Shown here piece by piece: positions 8,399 through 16,734 of a stretch of DNA of 64,000 bases (its first letter is position 1; the number at the start of each line of letters is the position of its first letter). The stretch is taken from positions 1,798,001 through 1,862,000 of the forward strand of contig NZ_VFMU01000001.1 of the NCBI RefSeq assembly GCF_006715225.1. Reading direction: 5' to 3'. Both the position numbers and the translations under genes were made by a program. Under the pieces are notes generated by a model. It saw only the letters and a program-made list of their open reading frames with translations, was not told the origin of the DNA and ran no database searches. This DNA comes from Arthrobacter sp. SLBN-112. GTDB lineage: Bacteria; Actinomycetota; Actinomycetes; Actinomycetales; Micrococcaceae.

Positions 8399-8959
8399 CG
8401 CGCACCGCCCAATGGTTGCCCCTGCGATGGGCATCGCAGGACGCTCGAGCCCAAAAAACCAGCAGGAGACGGGACGTCGGCTGGACAGGAGGGCCCCCGG
8501 TCAGGCCGATTCTATGTCAAACGGTTGAATTTCGGCGGAATTCGACCACGTAAGACTTCTGCGAAGAAAATTCGGGAATGAGTGCAATGCAAGCCCCTTT
8601 TCCGGATAAGCAGCAAAAAAATTTCCCTGTTCCGAAATAGTGATCTGCGGCACAATTCCACGATTTGTCTCACGATGCGGACGATCCGGTCCATTGTTAC
8701 TTGCAAGTTGGCATTGTTACGCTGCACACTTCCAATGTGAACAAGAACTCAACAGCACCTGCAGCCGCAGAATATTGGCCCAGCACATCAGCTGCTGCCG
8801 ACATGCGCTGTTGTCGAATGCACGCCTGACCTTCCCACCCACCGAAGTTCTTAGGCATTCGCCCCCAAGCCCAGCGTCGGGCGCCCCTCCCGGTCCGCGT
8901 GACGGGGAAGCCAGCATTCGAGCCGTGGAGACGGCCATTTCACATTGAGGTAACCACAC
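8399..8959. other. 561-bp intergenic region with direct repeats upstream of the winged-helix gene
   Basis: No convincing gene. Base composition is clearly more A/T-rich than the surroundings between about 8510 and 8760. The octamer ATTGTTAC occurs at 8693-8700 and 8713-8720 (20-base spacing), with the palindrome ACTTGCAAGT at 8699-8708 between them. These may form an operator or promoter for the downstream winged-helix gene, which starts about 240 bases further on, implying a long leader or a more proximal promoter. Confidence 0.4.
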
Positions 8960-9826
8960 ATGTCAGTTGCATCCGGATACGTCCACATCTCAGTCCGTAA
9001 CGCCGCCAAGGCAGGACAGCCCTCCGGCCTTCGTCCCGGCTTCGGTCCGCGCCCGTCGCTCGCTCCCTCCACGTCCGGCAGCAGCTTCCCCGGCCAGGGT
9101 TTCGCCCCGCAGGGATATAACCCCAACTCCTACGGCCAGCTCCGCGCCGTGCACCCCGCAGAGTCCGCACCCGTTACTGCCCCTACCCCTGTAGTGGCCG
9201 GCCCAAACGCAGTCCGCCCGGTAGCCAACGAGAACGTGGCCCGCGGCTTCGTGCTCTACATGGGCATCGACGAGGAGACCGCCGCGGCAGCCGGAACCTC
9301 CATCGCCAAGCTCGCACAGGAAATCCGTGCCTACGCTCAGTCGCTGGTCTCCGGCGCCGAGAGCTACGCCGCTGTGGCAGTAGCCCCCGCCGGAACCCCC
9401 GGTTCCGCGCTCGACGTCGTCCGTTCCACCTTCGGCGACCCCACCGTCAACTCCCGCCAGCGCACCGAAACCCCGCGCCCCGCCCAGCCGCAGGAACCGC
9501 GCCCCTCCGGTGTGCTCATCGACCTCGCCCGCCGCGAAGTCCACCTCGACGGCGAATCCCTGAACCTGACCTTCAAGGAGTTCGAGCTCCTCAACTACCT
9601 CGTCGAAAACGGCACCCGCACCGTGGGCCGCGACGAGCTCCTCGAAGGACTGTGGCGCAACGCCGAAGAAGTGCCCAACGAGCGCACCATCGACGTCCAC
9701 ATCCGCCGCCTCCGCTCCAAGCTGGGCCGCCTCGCCAACACCGTCCGCACCGTCCGCGGCCAGGGCTACCGTTTCTACGAGCACCCGGAAGTTGTTGTCT
9801 GGGCCGCTCCGGAGTACTCGATCTAG
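8960..9826 (+). CDS. receiver-less OmpR-type winged-helix DNA-binding protein
   Basis: 288 residues from ATG 8960 (GAGG 10 bases upstream). The C-terminal 100 residues are a clear OmpR/PhoB trans_reg_C domain: LARREVHLDGESLNLTFKE, FELLNYLVENGTRTVGRDEL, then RTIDVHIRRLRSKLG and VRTVRGQGYRF. The N-terminus has no receiver: about 90 residues of Pro/Ser/Gly/Asn-rich, probably disordered sequence, then a compact Ala-rich segment (ARGFVLYMGIDEETAAAAG, about 93-160) and another linker. With no Asp-phosphorylation domain and no partner kinase nearby it must be controlled by some other means. Target genes are unknown. It stands alone, with a terminator after it. Confidence 0.85.
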   Translation: MSVASGYVHISVRNAAKAGQPSGLRPGFGPRPSLAPSTSGSSFPGQGFAPQGYNPNSYGQLRAVHPAESAPVTAPTPVVAGPNAVRPVANENVARGFVLYMGIDEETAAAAGTSIAKLAQEIRAYAQSLVSGAESYAAVAVAPAGTPGSALDVVRSTFGDPTVNSRQRTETPRPAQPQEPRPSGVLIDLARREVHLDGESLNLTFKEFELLNYLVENGTRTVGRDELLEGLWRNAEEVPNERTIDVHIRRLRSKLGRLANTVRTVRGQGYRFYEHPEVVVWAAPEYSI

Positions 9827-9843
9827 CTCCTCACTGCGCGCAA

Positions 9844-9872
9844 AAGGCGCCTGCCCTCTTGGTGGGCGCCTT
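9844..9872 (+). terminator. terminator after the winged-helix gene
   Basis: AAGGCGCC and GGCGCCTT arms around a loop of about 13 bases (including CTCTTGGT), about 17 bases after the stop codon. A short T/C-rich tail follows. Confidence 0.7.
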
Positions 9873-9933
9873 CGCTTTCGCAAGGCATCCCTCGGCGCCT
9901 GCGCTCGTTCCGCCCCACCGCCTCCCTCGCCTC

Positions 9934-9979
9934 CCTCGCCTCGCAAGCTCGGCCAGGGAACCCGGGCGGCGTGGGCCCA
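9934..9979 (+). repeat. 46-bp dispersed intergenic repeat, copy 1
   Basis: Begins CCTCGCCTCGCAAGCTCGGC. 44 of 46 positions match the copy at 20529-20574; the first 30 bases are identical and only two of the remaining 16 differ. Both copies lie on the same strand, downstream of a gene and its terminator hairpin. Confidence 0.85.
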
Positions 9980-10220
9980 GCAACAACGGCGCTGTCGGGA
10001 CATCCCGCCTTTCGGCGTTGGGGCTCTCAGGGCACTTTGCCTTCGCAGCTGGGGATCCTCGTGTCACTGTGGGCATGTTTTCGGGCTGTGGTCTGCTGCC
10101 GGGGCCCGGGATTCCGGTGATCTTGGTCTTGGGTGTTGGTGAAAACGTGCCTGGCGTGACGGAGTCTGGCTTTGGGTCTTGGCGGGGCCCCTCTGCTTTT
10201 GCTGGCGCTAGGCTTGGGCC

Positions 10221-10748
10221 ATGAGTTCGCACCATGTTCGACGCCTTGTGATCATGCGGCACGCCAAGGCTGACTGGCCCGGCGGGGTGGCCGATCACGA
10301 GCGGCCCCTGGAAGAGCGCGGGCACCGGGAGGCGCCGCTGGCCGGCCGCTGGCTGCTCAAGCACAACATCGTCCCGGACTTCATCCTGTGCTCCAGCGCC
10401 CTGCGCACCCGTCAGACCTGCACCTGGGTCTGCTCTGAACTCGGCGACAAGGCCCCCACGCCCAAGCTCGAAGACGGACTCTATGCGGCGTCGGCCCTCC
10501 GGATGCTCACTGTGGTCAACCATGTTCCGGACACCGTGACCACGCTGATGCTGATCGCGCACCTGCCCGGCGTGCAGGACCTGGCCATGCACCTCGCCTC
10601 ACGCGATTCCGACCACGACGCCTACATGGACGCCGCCACCCGCTTTCCCACCAATGCGCTCACCGTCCTGGAGACAGAGAAGCCGTGGGCGGAACTCGAC
10701 GGCCAGGACGCCAGGATCACGCGGTTTGCGGTGCCCCGGGCCCACTAG
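10221..10748 (+). CDS. SixA-like histidine phosphatase family protein
   Basis: 175 residues from ATG 10221. The histidine-phosphatase signature VIMRHAKADW (RHA, catalytic His14) opens the domain, followed by PLEERGHREAP, the substrate-pocket CSSALRTRQT, and the second catalytic His in LMLIAHLPGVQDL. The size matches the short SixA branch, which removes phosphate from phosphohistidine or small phosphoesters. The substrate is not predictable. The 3' end overlaps the 3' end of the convergent LysR gene by 32 bases. Confidence 0.88.
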   Translation: MSSHHVRRLVIMRHAKADWPGGVADHERPLEERGHREAPLAGRWLLKHNIVPDFILCSSALRTRQTCTWVCSELGDKAPTPKLEDGLYAASALRMLTVVNHVPDTVTTLMLIAHLPGVQDLAMHLASRDSDHDAYMDAATRFPTNALTVLETEKPWAELDGQDARITRFAVPRAH

Positions 10749-11700
10749 ATACGGGCCCACTAGACAGAGTCGCACTGTGGTCCGGCCCGCCGGTCCCGGT
10801 CCCACTGCCCGCGATCTCCCGCAGAATTCCCGCAACGTGCCTGATGCCGGGACTGGCAGTCATGGTCCTGCGGTGAACGAGTCCCACTTGCCGCGCCTGG
10901 ACCGGATTGACCACAGGGATGGCGACGACGTCCGGAGGCAGCGCCGGGCGCCCCAGGCGCGGCACGAGCGCTACAGCCACCCCCTGCTCCACAAAAGCGA
11001 TATGGGTCGCAAAATCGGGGTCGTAAACCCTGATGTCGGGGACCCGCCCCAGGTCTGCGAAGATCCGCAGCAGGGCTTCGTTGCAAATCGCCCCTGCCGG
11101 CGTGCTGATCCAGCGCTCGTCCACGAGCTGTGCAGGTTCAACCTCCGTCTGCTGGGCGAGTGGATGCCCGCGGTGGACCAGGACGTCCGCCACGTCCTCG
11201 CATAGCCACTCCAGCGTGAGGTGCTCCGGGATGACCAACGGCACGGAATTCCAGTTGTGCACCAGGCCCAGGTCGGCTTCGCCGTTGGCAACCCGGGCCA
11301 CGGCCTCCCGCGGGTCCTCGGCCAGGACGGAAATATCCAGCGCTGCCCCCGATTTCCCCACCTCGGCCAGCATGGGGCCCACCAGCCCGCGGCAGGCAGT
11401 GGAAAAGGAAACCACCCGCAGGCTGCCGCTCGGCTTGGCGGGGTCGGCCATCAGTGTGGACTCCAGCTCCTCCAGCTCCGAGAGGATGCGCCGCCCATAC
11501 GCCGCCAGGGCCAGTCCGCGCTCGGTCAGCAGGACTCCCCGGCCGCGGCGTTCCAGGACAGCGAAGCCGCCCTCTTTCTCCAGCTTCTTCACCTGCTGGG
11601 AGACGGCTGACGGGCTGAACCCCATGGCTTCCGCGGCGGCGATAACGGTGCCGTGCTGCTCAATGGCCGCGAGCGCCCGTAAGGACCCTATGTCAATCAT
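10717..11700 (-). CDS. LysR-family transcriptional regulator
   Basis: 327 residues from ATG 11700, which begins the winged helix (MIDIGSLRALAAIEQHGTV, then AAAEAMGFSPSAVSQQVKKLE). A LysR substrate-binding domain follows (about 90-300, e.g. GSLRVVSFSTACRGLVGPML). The open frame extends further upstream but into the divergent gene, so 11700 is preferred. LysR proteins bind a small ligand and typically control the divergent neighbour, here an EamA-type exporter 72 bases away. The effector is unknown. The Ser/Gly/Pro-rich C-terminal tail overlaps the phosphatase gene. Confidence 0.9.
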   Translation of the reverse strand: MIDIGSLRALAAIEQHGTVIAAAEAMGFSPSAVSQQVKKLEKEGGFAVLERRGRGVLLTERGLALAAYGRRILSELEELESTLMADPAKPSGSLRVVSFSTACRGLVGPMLAEVGKSGAALDISVLAEDPREAVARVANGEADLGLVHNWNSVPLVIPEHLTLEWLCEDVADVLVHRGHPLAQQTEVEPAQLVDERWISTPAGAICNEALLRIFADLGRVPDIRVYDPDFATHIAFVEQGVAVALVPRLGRPALPPDVVAIPVVNPVQARQVGLVHRRTMTASPGIRHVAGILREIAGSGTGTGGPDHSATLSSGPVSSGPGAPQTA

Positions 11701-11772
11701 GAAGCAAAGGTACATGATTGAACGCCGAATAAAGCGCTGGTGCTTCATTTGCCGCTCTGCCAGAGTAAGAGC

Positions 11773-12774
11773 GTGACCCTCCGCGATTCCCTCCTTGCCG
11801 TTCTCGTCGCCCTGCTGTGGGGCCTGAATTTCGTGGCCATCGACATCGGGCTCCACGCCGGCGGCCAAAACTTTCCGCCCCTGCTGTTTGTTGCCCTGCG
11901 CTTCGTCCTGGTGGTGGTCCCTTGGATCTTCTTCGTCAGGAAGCCGGAGGTGGGCTGGAAGGCCATTGTCGGCGTCGGCCTTTTCATGAGTGCCGGGCAG
12001 TTCGGCCTCCTCTACCTGGCCATGGCGCTCGGCATGCCGGCAGGTCTCGCGTCGCTGGTCCTGCAGGCGCAGGTGCTGCTGACCGTCCTGCTGGCCGCGG
12101 TGTTCCTGAACGAGCGGCCCACCATGCGCCAGCTGGCAGGTGTTGGACTTGGCGTCGCAGGACTCGGCCTGGTGGCCGTGGGACGGAGTGCGGTGGCGCC
12201 GCTCCTGCCGCTGGTCATCGTCCTGGCGGCGGCGCTGTCCTGGGCGGCCGGAAATGTCATTGCCCGGAAGGCCAAGGCCTCCTCGGGTCTGGGGCTGGTG
12301 GTCTGGTCGGGGGCCGTGGTGCCGCTCCCGCTGGGAGCGTTGTCGGTGCTCGTTGACGGGCCGGACACTGTGTGGAACTCGCTGTCCACCATTCAGGTGC
12401 CAACCATGCTCAGCGCCCTCTACACCGCTGTTTTCGCCTCACTGGTGGGCTACGGAATTTGGAACCGGCTCCTGGCCAGCCACCCGTCGTCGACCGTTGT
12501 GCCGTTCACCCTGCTGGTCCCGGTGGTGGGCATGAGCGCTGCCTGGCTGGTCCTCGCGGAGGTGCCGTCGCCAACGGAATTGGCGGGCGGGCTGCTCCTC
12601 CTGGGTGGAGTGGCGACGGCGGTGCTCACGGTGGCAGGCGCGCGGCGTCAGCGGCGGGAGGCGGAGCCGCTGCCGGGCCTGGGTGCCGTCCGTGCGGAGG
12701 GTGAGGTGGACGACGACGGGCGCTTGGCCGGCGGGGAGCCGCCGGGCGGGGTGCGGGTGACGGAAGCCCGTTGA
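11773..12774 (+). CDS. EamA/DMT-family transporter
   Basis: 333 residues from GTG 11773. Ten predicted membrane helices in two EamA repeats (LLWGLNFVAIDIGLHAGGQ..., AMALGMPAGLASLVLQAQVLLTV..., then SWAAGNVIAR..., GYGIWNRLLASHPSSTVVPF). Members export amino acids or other metabolites. Divergence from a LysR gene is the classic regulator-exporter layout. The last 45 or so residues are a charged, Gly/Pro-rich tail beyond the final helix. That tail lies antisense to the end of the small membrane-protein gene at 12648-13274. The start is not certain: an upstream in-frame start at 11740 would add 11 residues. Confidence 0.88.
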   Translation: MTLRDSLLAVLVALLWGLNFVAIDIGLHAGGQNFPPLLFVALRFVLVVVPWIFFVRKPEVGWKAIVGVGLFMSAGQFGLLYLAMALGMPAGLASLVLQAQVLLTVLLAAVFLNERPTMRQLAGVGLGVAGLGLVAVGRSAVAPLLPLVIVLAAALSWAAGNVIARKAKASSGLGLVVWSGAVVPLPLGALSVLVDGPDTVWNSLSTIQVPTMLSALYTAVFASLVGYGIWNRLLASHPSSTVVPFTLLVPVVGMSAAWLVLAEVPSPTELAGGLLLLGGVATAVLTVAGARRQRREAEPLPGLGAVRAEGEVDDDGRLAGGEPPGGVRVTEAR

Positions 12775-13274
12775 GGGGCGGTTGCCTGTCTGCCGGGATG
12801 CGGGGCGGCAGGGCGCGCCGGCCGCGGACTCCCGCGCCGTGCGACGGAGGGCCGGCGGGCCGCCGCGCTCCGTCCCCGTCCCGGCCACAAAGCACCCAGG
12901 AAGAGGATCCCGAAGGTGCCGGCCAGCGCGCAGGCGGCGCCAAGGAAATAGTTGTCGGGGTCGTGAGTGGGGAGCGGGGTGCCCAGGAACGAGGACTGAC
13001 CGTCGAACGCCAGTTCCCATGTGCTGAGGAACGCCAGGGAAAAGCCGAGGGCAAGGGCAGTCCCGGCGCCCGCCGCCAGCAGGGCAAACCGCCGCCGCCG
13101 GACCAGGATCTCGGCAAGCGCGGCGAGGTAGGCCAGGACGAGGACGCCGAGGAACGCCATGAAGACCGGCTCGGCCAGTGTCATGGCCGTGAGCACCAGC
13201 AGCCCTGCAGCGACGATGCCGCAGATTACCGCAAACTTTCCGCTCTTCCCCGTATGGCGCATGTGCTCCATCAT
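12648..13274 (-). CDS. small four-helix membrane protein, last gene of the YhgE/Pip operon
   Basis: 208 residues from ATG 13274 (an adjacent ATG at 13271 is also possible). Four hydrophobic segments lie at about 15-140 (FAVICGIVAAGLLVLTAMTL, FMAFLGVLVLAYLAALAEIL, FALLAAGAGTALALGFSLAF, YFLGAACALAGTFGILFLGA). An Arg/Pro/Ser-rich tail follows. The start overlaps the TetR stop by 4 bases (ATGA), so it belongs to the same operon. The function is not recognised. Its 3' end runs 127 bases antisense into the EamA gene; the true stop could only be earlier if a frameshift exists. Confidence 0.65.
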   Translation of the reverse strand: MMEHMRHTGKSGKFAVICGIVAAGLLVLTAMTLAEPVFMAFLGVLVLAYLAALAEILVRRRRFALLAAGAGTALALGFSLAFLSTWELAFDGQSSFLGTPLPTHDPDNYFLGAACALAGTFGILFLGALWPGRGRSAAARRPSVARRGSPRPARPAAPHPGRQATAPQRASVTRTPPGGSPPAKRPSSSTSPSARTAPRPGSGSASRR

Positions 13275-13918
13275 CCCCGAGAAGCGGGTTCCCTGAGGAC
13301 GTAGCCGCGCATGATGGCCATGATTGCTGCAACGCTCTGGTCCCGGGTGCGCTCGGGGTTGTAGGTCTGCCGGTCCAGGCCCACCACAAAGCAGGCACCG
13401 AAGATGGCGGTCTCCAGGCTTCCCCTGGACACCGAACCGTCCACGGGGTAGGCCTCGGCCACCCTTTCCACGGCCTGGCCTATCACTCCCAGGAGCTCGC
13501 CGCGCAGCACCGAGAAGGTGCCCTGCCACTCGCTGGGAATCCGCCAGTTCTCGCTGACCCACAGCCGGGCGAAGGAAGGGTAGTCCGCCATGAAGTCCAT
13601 GGCCTGGCCAATCATCGCTTCCATGGCCAGCAAGGGGTCGCGGCCGGTGCCTGGGCTGTCGGCGGCCTCGAGCAGCTGCGCCTTGAGGATGTCCACACCG
13701 TGCCGCAGCAGCTGCGCAATCAGCTCCGATTTGCTGCCGAAGTTGTAGTAGACGGTGCCCTTGGAGACTCCGGCAGCAGCAGCGATCTCATCCACCGTGA
13801 CGCTTGCCGCCCCGCGCTCGCCGATCAGCTCCATGGAGGCATCGAAGAGTTTCTGGCGGGTGGCGTTGGTGCGGGCGGGCCGCAGCCCTTTGGCAGCGGC
13901 TGTGGGTTCGGTGCTCAT
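13271..13918 (-). CDS. TetR-family transcriptional regulator
   Basis: 215 residues from ATG 13918. The N-terminal TetR domain is clear (TRQKLFDASMELIGERGAAS, TVDEIAAAAGVSKGTVYYNF, then GSKSELIAQLL). The C-terminal ligand-binding half is about 140 residues. It overlaps the genes on both sides by 4 bases. It probably represses its own operon through the 18-bp palindrome at 16708-16725. The placement of the repressor third in the operon makes it autoregulatory. The inducer is unknown. Confidence 0.92.
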   Translation of the reverse strand: MSTEPTAAAKGLRPARTNATRQKLFDASMELIGERGAASVTVDEIAAAAGVSKGTVYYNFGSKSELIAQLLRHGVDILKAQLLEAADSPGTGRDPLLAMEAMIGQAMDFMADYPSFARLWVSENWRIPSEWQGTFSVLRGELLGVIGQAVERVAEAYPVDGSVSRGSLETAIFGACFVVGLDRQTYNPERTRDQSVAAIMAIMRGYVLREPASRG

Positions 13919-15951
13919 ACCGCGATCTCCGGTTTCAGTGTCTTGAGGGTCCAGTATTTGTTCTTGCGGACCGCGAGCGTGGACATGGCCGCGCCCAGCA
14001 CCGTGTAGCCCAGCAGCCCCGCCAGGGTGGGGACAATCATGGACAGGTCGCCGCCGTAGATCAGGTGCCGCATCCCGGTCACCACGTACCCCATGGGCAG
14101 GACCTGGTGCACCACGTGCAGCGGCTGCGGCGTGGTCTGCCACGGGAACGTGCCGCCGGAGGACACCAGCTGCAGGACCAGCAGGATGAGCACCACCAGC
14201 TTGCCCGGCGAGCCCAGCAGCGCCACCACGCCCTGGATGAGCGCGCTGAATGCCATGGCGGCAGCCAGCATGAACAGCCACATCAGGATCGGGTGCGCCG
14301 GGTTCAGCCCCAGCGCCACGTCCACCACCAGGGTCAGCAGCGATGCCTGCACCACTGAGACCAGCAGGAAGGGCAGCCACCCGCCCAGGGCGATCTTCCA
14401 CGACGGCGCATTGGAGGCCAATGCCCGCTGCGTAATGGGGCGCATGGCCTGGACCAGCATGAAGATCCCGATCCAGAGGGCGAGCGTGAGGAAGAACGGG
14501 GCCAGGCCGGCGCCGTAGGATCCGGCTTTGGCCTGCGACACGTTGCTCACGGCCACGGGATCGGCCATGACCTGGGACAGGTTGCTCTTCTGGGCGTCGT
14601 CCGGGTTGGGGACCTGGCCGGCGCCCTTCCCGATTTCATCGGCGAGCGTGCGGGAGCCCGAGGCGGCCTGGCCCGCGCCATCGGCAACCTGGGCCGCTCC
14701 GGCATCCACCTTGTGTGCGCCGTCCGCCAGGGCGGCGGCCCCGTCGACGGCGGACTGCTCACCGGCTGCCAGCGCCGCGGCCCCCGTGTGCAGCTGGTCA
14801 GCCCCTGCCGAGGCCTGTGCGATGGCGTCCTTCAGGGCGGGCATCCCTGCAGCCAGCTGGGCCGCGCCAACACTGACTGCTTCAGAACCGTTGGCCAGCT
14901 GCTGGACCTGGGCCGCATCCGTCTGGATTTTGCTCTTGGCGCCTGCCACCGGACTGGATGCCGCGGCGGCGTCGAAATCGGCAAGGACCTTGTCCGCCTG
15001 CTCCTGGGTCAGGACGCCCGAAGCGACCAGCCTGTTGTTGGACTCCGCAACCCTGGAGCGGAGTCCTTGGTCCGCTGCGTCCAACTGTGCCGCCACGTCC
15101 TGGACCTTCGCGTTCAACTGGGCGTTCCCGGCAGCCACCTGGGCGGCACCGGACGCGAGCGTCTGGGTATCCGTGGGCAGGGTGGCCGTCTTGTCCTTCA
15201 GGACTGATAGGCCGCTGCTGAGCTGCCCGGCGCCGTCGGTCAGTTGGTTGGCGCCGTCGCGCAGCTTCAGCTGGCCGGCGTACAGCTGGTCCGCCCCGCT
15301 GCTCAAGGCCGTAGTCCCTTCGTGGAGGGTGAGGGTTCCGTCCCTGAGAGTGGCCACACCGTCGGCCAGCTGGGAGGCGCCGTCCGCGGCCTGGACCATC
15401 TTGCCGTGGATGGTGCCGAAGCCGGTGAGCAGCTGGTTGGCGGTTTCCTCACCCACTTCCTTGGCAACGCTGGAATGCACGGCCGTGGTCAGCTTGTCCA
15501 CGATGGTGCTCAGGAGGTAGTTGTTGGCATCGTTCGTGGTCACGTTCAGCATGGCCTGGCTGGCGGAGTCGAAGCTCCCGGGCGACACCAGGTTGGCTGA
15601 AAATTCCTTGGGGATCTTCAGCGCGAAGGCGTACTGCCCGCTGCTCACTCCAGCATCAGCTTCCGCGGAGCTGGCCACGGGCACCCAGTGGAAAACGTTG
15701 CCTTCCACCAGGCTGTCCGCTACCTTGGCCCCCGCCTCGAGGCGGGTGCCGTCGGCTGTGGTTGCGCCCGTATCCTCCACCACCAGGGCGGCGTCCAGGT
15801 TGTTGAGGTGCCCGTACGGATCCCAGTTGGCGTAGAGGTATACCGCGCCGTAGAGCAGCGGGACCATGGTCAGCGCCAGGATGGTCAGCTTGGGCAGCAG
15901 CCCGCCGGTCATGCGCTTGAGTTCGGAGCGGGCCAGCCGCAGGACAGTCAC
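13915..15951 (-). CDS. YhgE/Pip family ABC-2-like membrane protein
   Basis: 678 residues from GTG 15951. One helix near the N-terminus (LPKLTILALTMVPLLYGAVYLYANWDPYG, the YhgE/Pip signature) precedes a long extracellular region (about 60-480). That region is Ala-rich with repeated LxDGAxxLxxG heptad-like units suggesting coiled coil. Five C-terminal helices follow. Relatives include Bacillus YhgE and the phage-infection protein Pip/YueB, with some members linked to type VII secretion or surface export. It is coupled by a 4-base GTGA overlap to the degenerate ATPase upstream and by ATGA to TetR downstream. The substrate is unknown. Confidence 0.9.
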   Translation of the reverse strand: MTVLRLARSELKRMTGGLLPKLTILALTMVPLLYGAVYLYANWDPYGHLNNLDAALVVEDTGATTADGTRLEAGAKVADSLVEGNVFHWVPVASSAEADAGVSSGQYAFALKIPKEFSANLVSPGSFDSASQAMLNVTTNDANNYLLSTIVDKLTTAVHSSVAKEVGEETANQLLTGFGTIHGKMVQAADGASQLADGVATLRDGTLTLHEGTTALSSGADQLYAGQLKLRDGANQLTDGAGQLSSGLSVLKDKTATLPTDTQTLASGAAQVAAGNAQLNAKVQDVAAQLDAADQGLRSRVAESNNRLVASGVLTQEQADKVLADFDAAAASSPVAGAKSKIQTDAAQVQQLANGSEAVSVGAAQLAAGMPALKDAIAQASAGADQLHTGAAALAAGEQSAVDGAAALADGAHKVDAGAAQVADGAGQAASGSRTLADEIGKGAGQVPNPDDAQKSNLSQVMADPVAVSNVSQAKAGSYGAGLAPFFLTLALWIGIFMLVQAMRPITQRALASNAPSWKIALGGWLPFLLVSVVQASLLTLVVDVALGLNPAHPILMWLFMLAAAMAFSALIQGVVALLGSPGKLVVLILLVLQLVSSGGTFPWQTTPQPLHVVHQVLPMGYVVTGMRHLIYGGDLSMIVPTLAGLLGYTVLGAAMSTLAVRKNKYWTLKTLKPEIAV

Positions 15952-16667
15952 TTGGCAACCTCGGTTTCGAGTGGGGTTTCCTGGTTTTCGGGGGTTTCAG
16001 CGTCGTCCGGGTCCGGCGCAGCTTCCGCGGCCGGGGCCGCTGCCGGCGCCGCATTGCCGATCACAGCAACCGGCCCGTCCCACGAGCCGGGGACGGCACT
16101 GACGGCCGCCACGACGGCGAGTGGACGCCCGGCGTCGTACGCCAGCTCCTGCAGGCGCGGCAGCCAGGTGTGCTCATCGGCGCTGTGGCGGTCCGGGGAG
16201 TCAACCACCAGCAGGTCCGTGCGCGGGTTGGCCAGGGCCAGCGCCGTCAAGAGCTCAAGCCGCCGCTGCGGTTCCAGCTGTTCTGTCCACAGGCCAGCGA
16301 TGTCCTCGAACCGGTTGACCTTGAGCCAGGGGCCGCTCAGCAGTGCCCCGCGGTAGCGGCGCGGTATCAGGGCCAGGTCCTCGGTCACCAGGTCGCGGAC
16401 GCTGAGGTGTTCCTCAGGTTCGTTGACACCGGGGGAGTCCACCAGGGCTGCCGCCAGGCGGAGCTGCTTGGTCCGGGCGCTGTTGTCCCAGCTGACGTGT
16501 CCACCGGCGGCCTTCATCCTCCCGCTGAGCAGGAGGGACAGGGCGGTGCGCTGGTCCTGGCGGTCGCCGGCAACGAGCAGCAGTTCGCCGCGGCCTACGG
16601 CCAGTGAGGTTGGCGGAAGCAGCGGGTCCCGGCGTCCTTTGGCATGGAGCTGGTGTGCTGAGAGCAA
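15948..16667 (-). CDS. degenerate ABC-type ATPase partner of YhgE/Pip
   Basis: 239 residues. The overall order of an ABC nucleotide-binding domain is recognisable, but every catalytic motif is altered. The Walker A slot reads VAGDRQDQRTALSLLLSGR instead of GxxGxGKST. The signature slot reads LEPQRRLELLTALALANP instead of LSGGQ. The Walker B slot reads TDLLVVDSPD with Ser replacing the catalytic Glu, and the H-loop His is absent. ATP hydrolysis is therefore unlikely; it may be a structural or regulatory pseudo-ATPase. It is the first gene of a four-gene overlapped operon. The final 45 residues are an Ala/Glu/Pro tail. Family assignment rests on motif spacing and context. Confidence 0.75.
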   Translation of the reverse strand: MLSAHQLHAKGRRDPLLPPTSLAVGRGELLLVAGDRQDQRTALSLLLSGRMKAAGGHVSWDNSARTKQLRLAAALVDSPGVNEPEEHLSVRDLVTEDLALIPRRYRGALLSGPWLKVNRFEDIAGLWTEQLEPQRRLELLTALALANPRTDLLVVDSPDRHSADEHTWLPRLQELAYDAGRPLAVVAAVSAVPGSWDGPVAVIGNAAPAAAPAAEAAPDPDDAETPENQETPLETEVAK

Positions 16668-16698
16668 GGCTTGCCTTTCACAGAAATGATCTGCATCA

Positions 16699-16727
16699 AG
16701 GCTAACCGAACTGACTGGTCAGTTCAA
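16699..16727 (-). promoter_or_regulatory. predicted promoter of the YhgE/Pip operon
   Basis: On the minus strand TTGAAC (-35, 16727-16722) and TAGCCT (-10, 16704-16699) are separated by exactly 17 bases and lie 32 bases upstream of the first start codon. The TetR-type palindrome fills the spacer. Confidence 0.6.
16708..16725. promoter_or_regulatory. putative TetR operator
   Basis: GAACTGACTGGTCAGTTC has perfect 8-bp arms around a 2-bp centre, sits between the predicted -35 and -10, and precedes the operon that encodes a TetR regulator. This is a typical autorepression site. Confidence 0.75.
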
Positions 16728-16734
16728 ATAGGGC

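Larger units (their letters stand above)
9827..10220. other. 394-bp intergenic region holding a terminator and a dispersed repeat copy
   Basis: Contains the terminator at 9844-9872 and one copy of the 46-bp repeat at 9934-9979. The rest (about 10060-10210) is G/T-rich on the plus strand and shows no gene, tRNA or clear promoter. Confidence 0.5.

Noticed and set aside
8512..8727. 71-codon minus-strand frame in the A/T-rich gap
   Set aside because: No ribosome site, no third-position GC bias, and no protein-like pattern.
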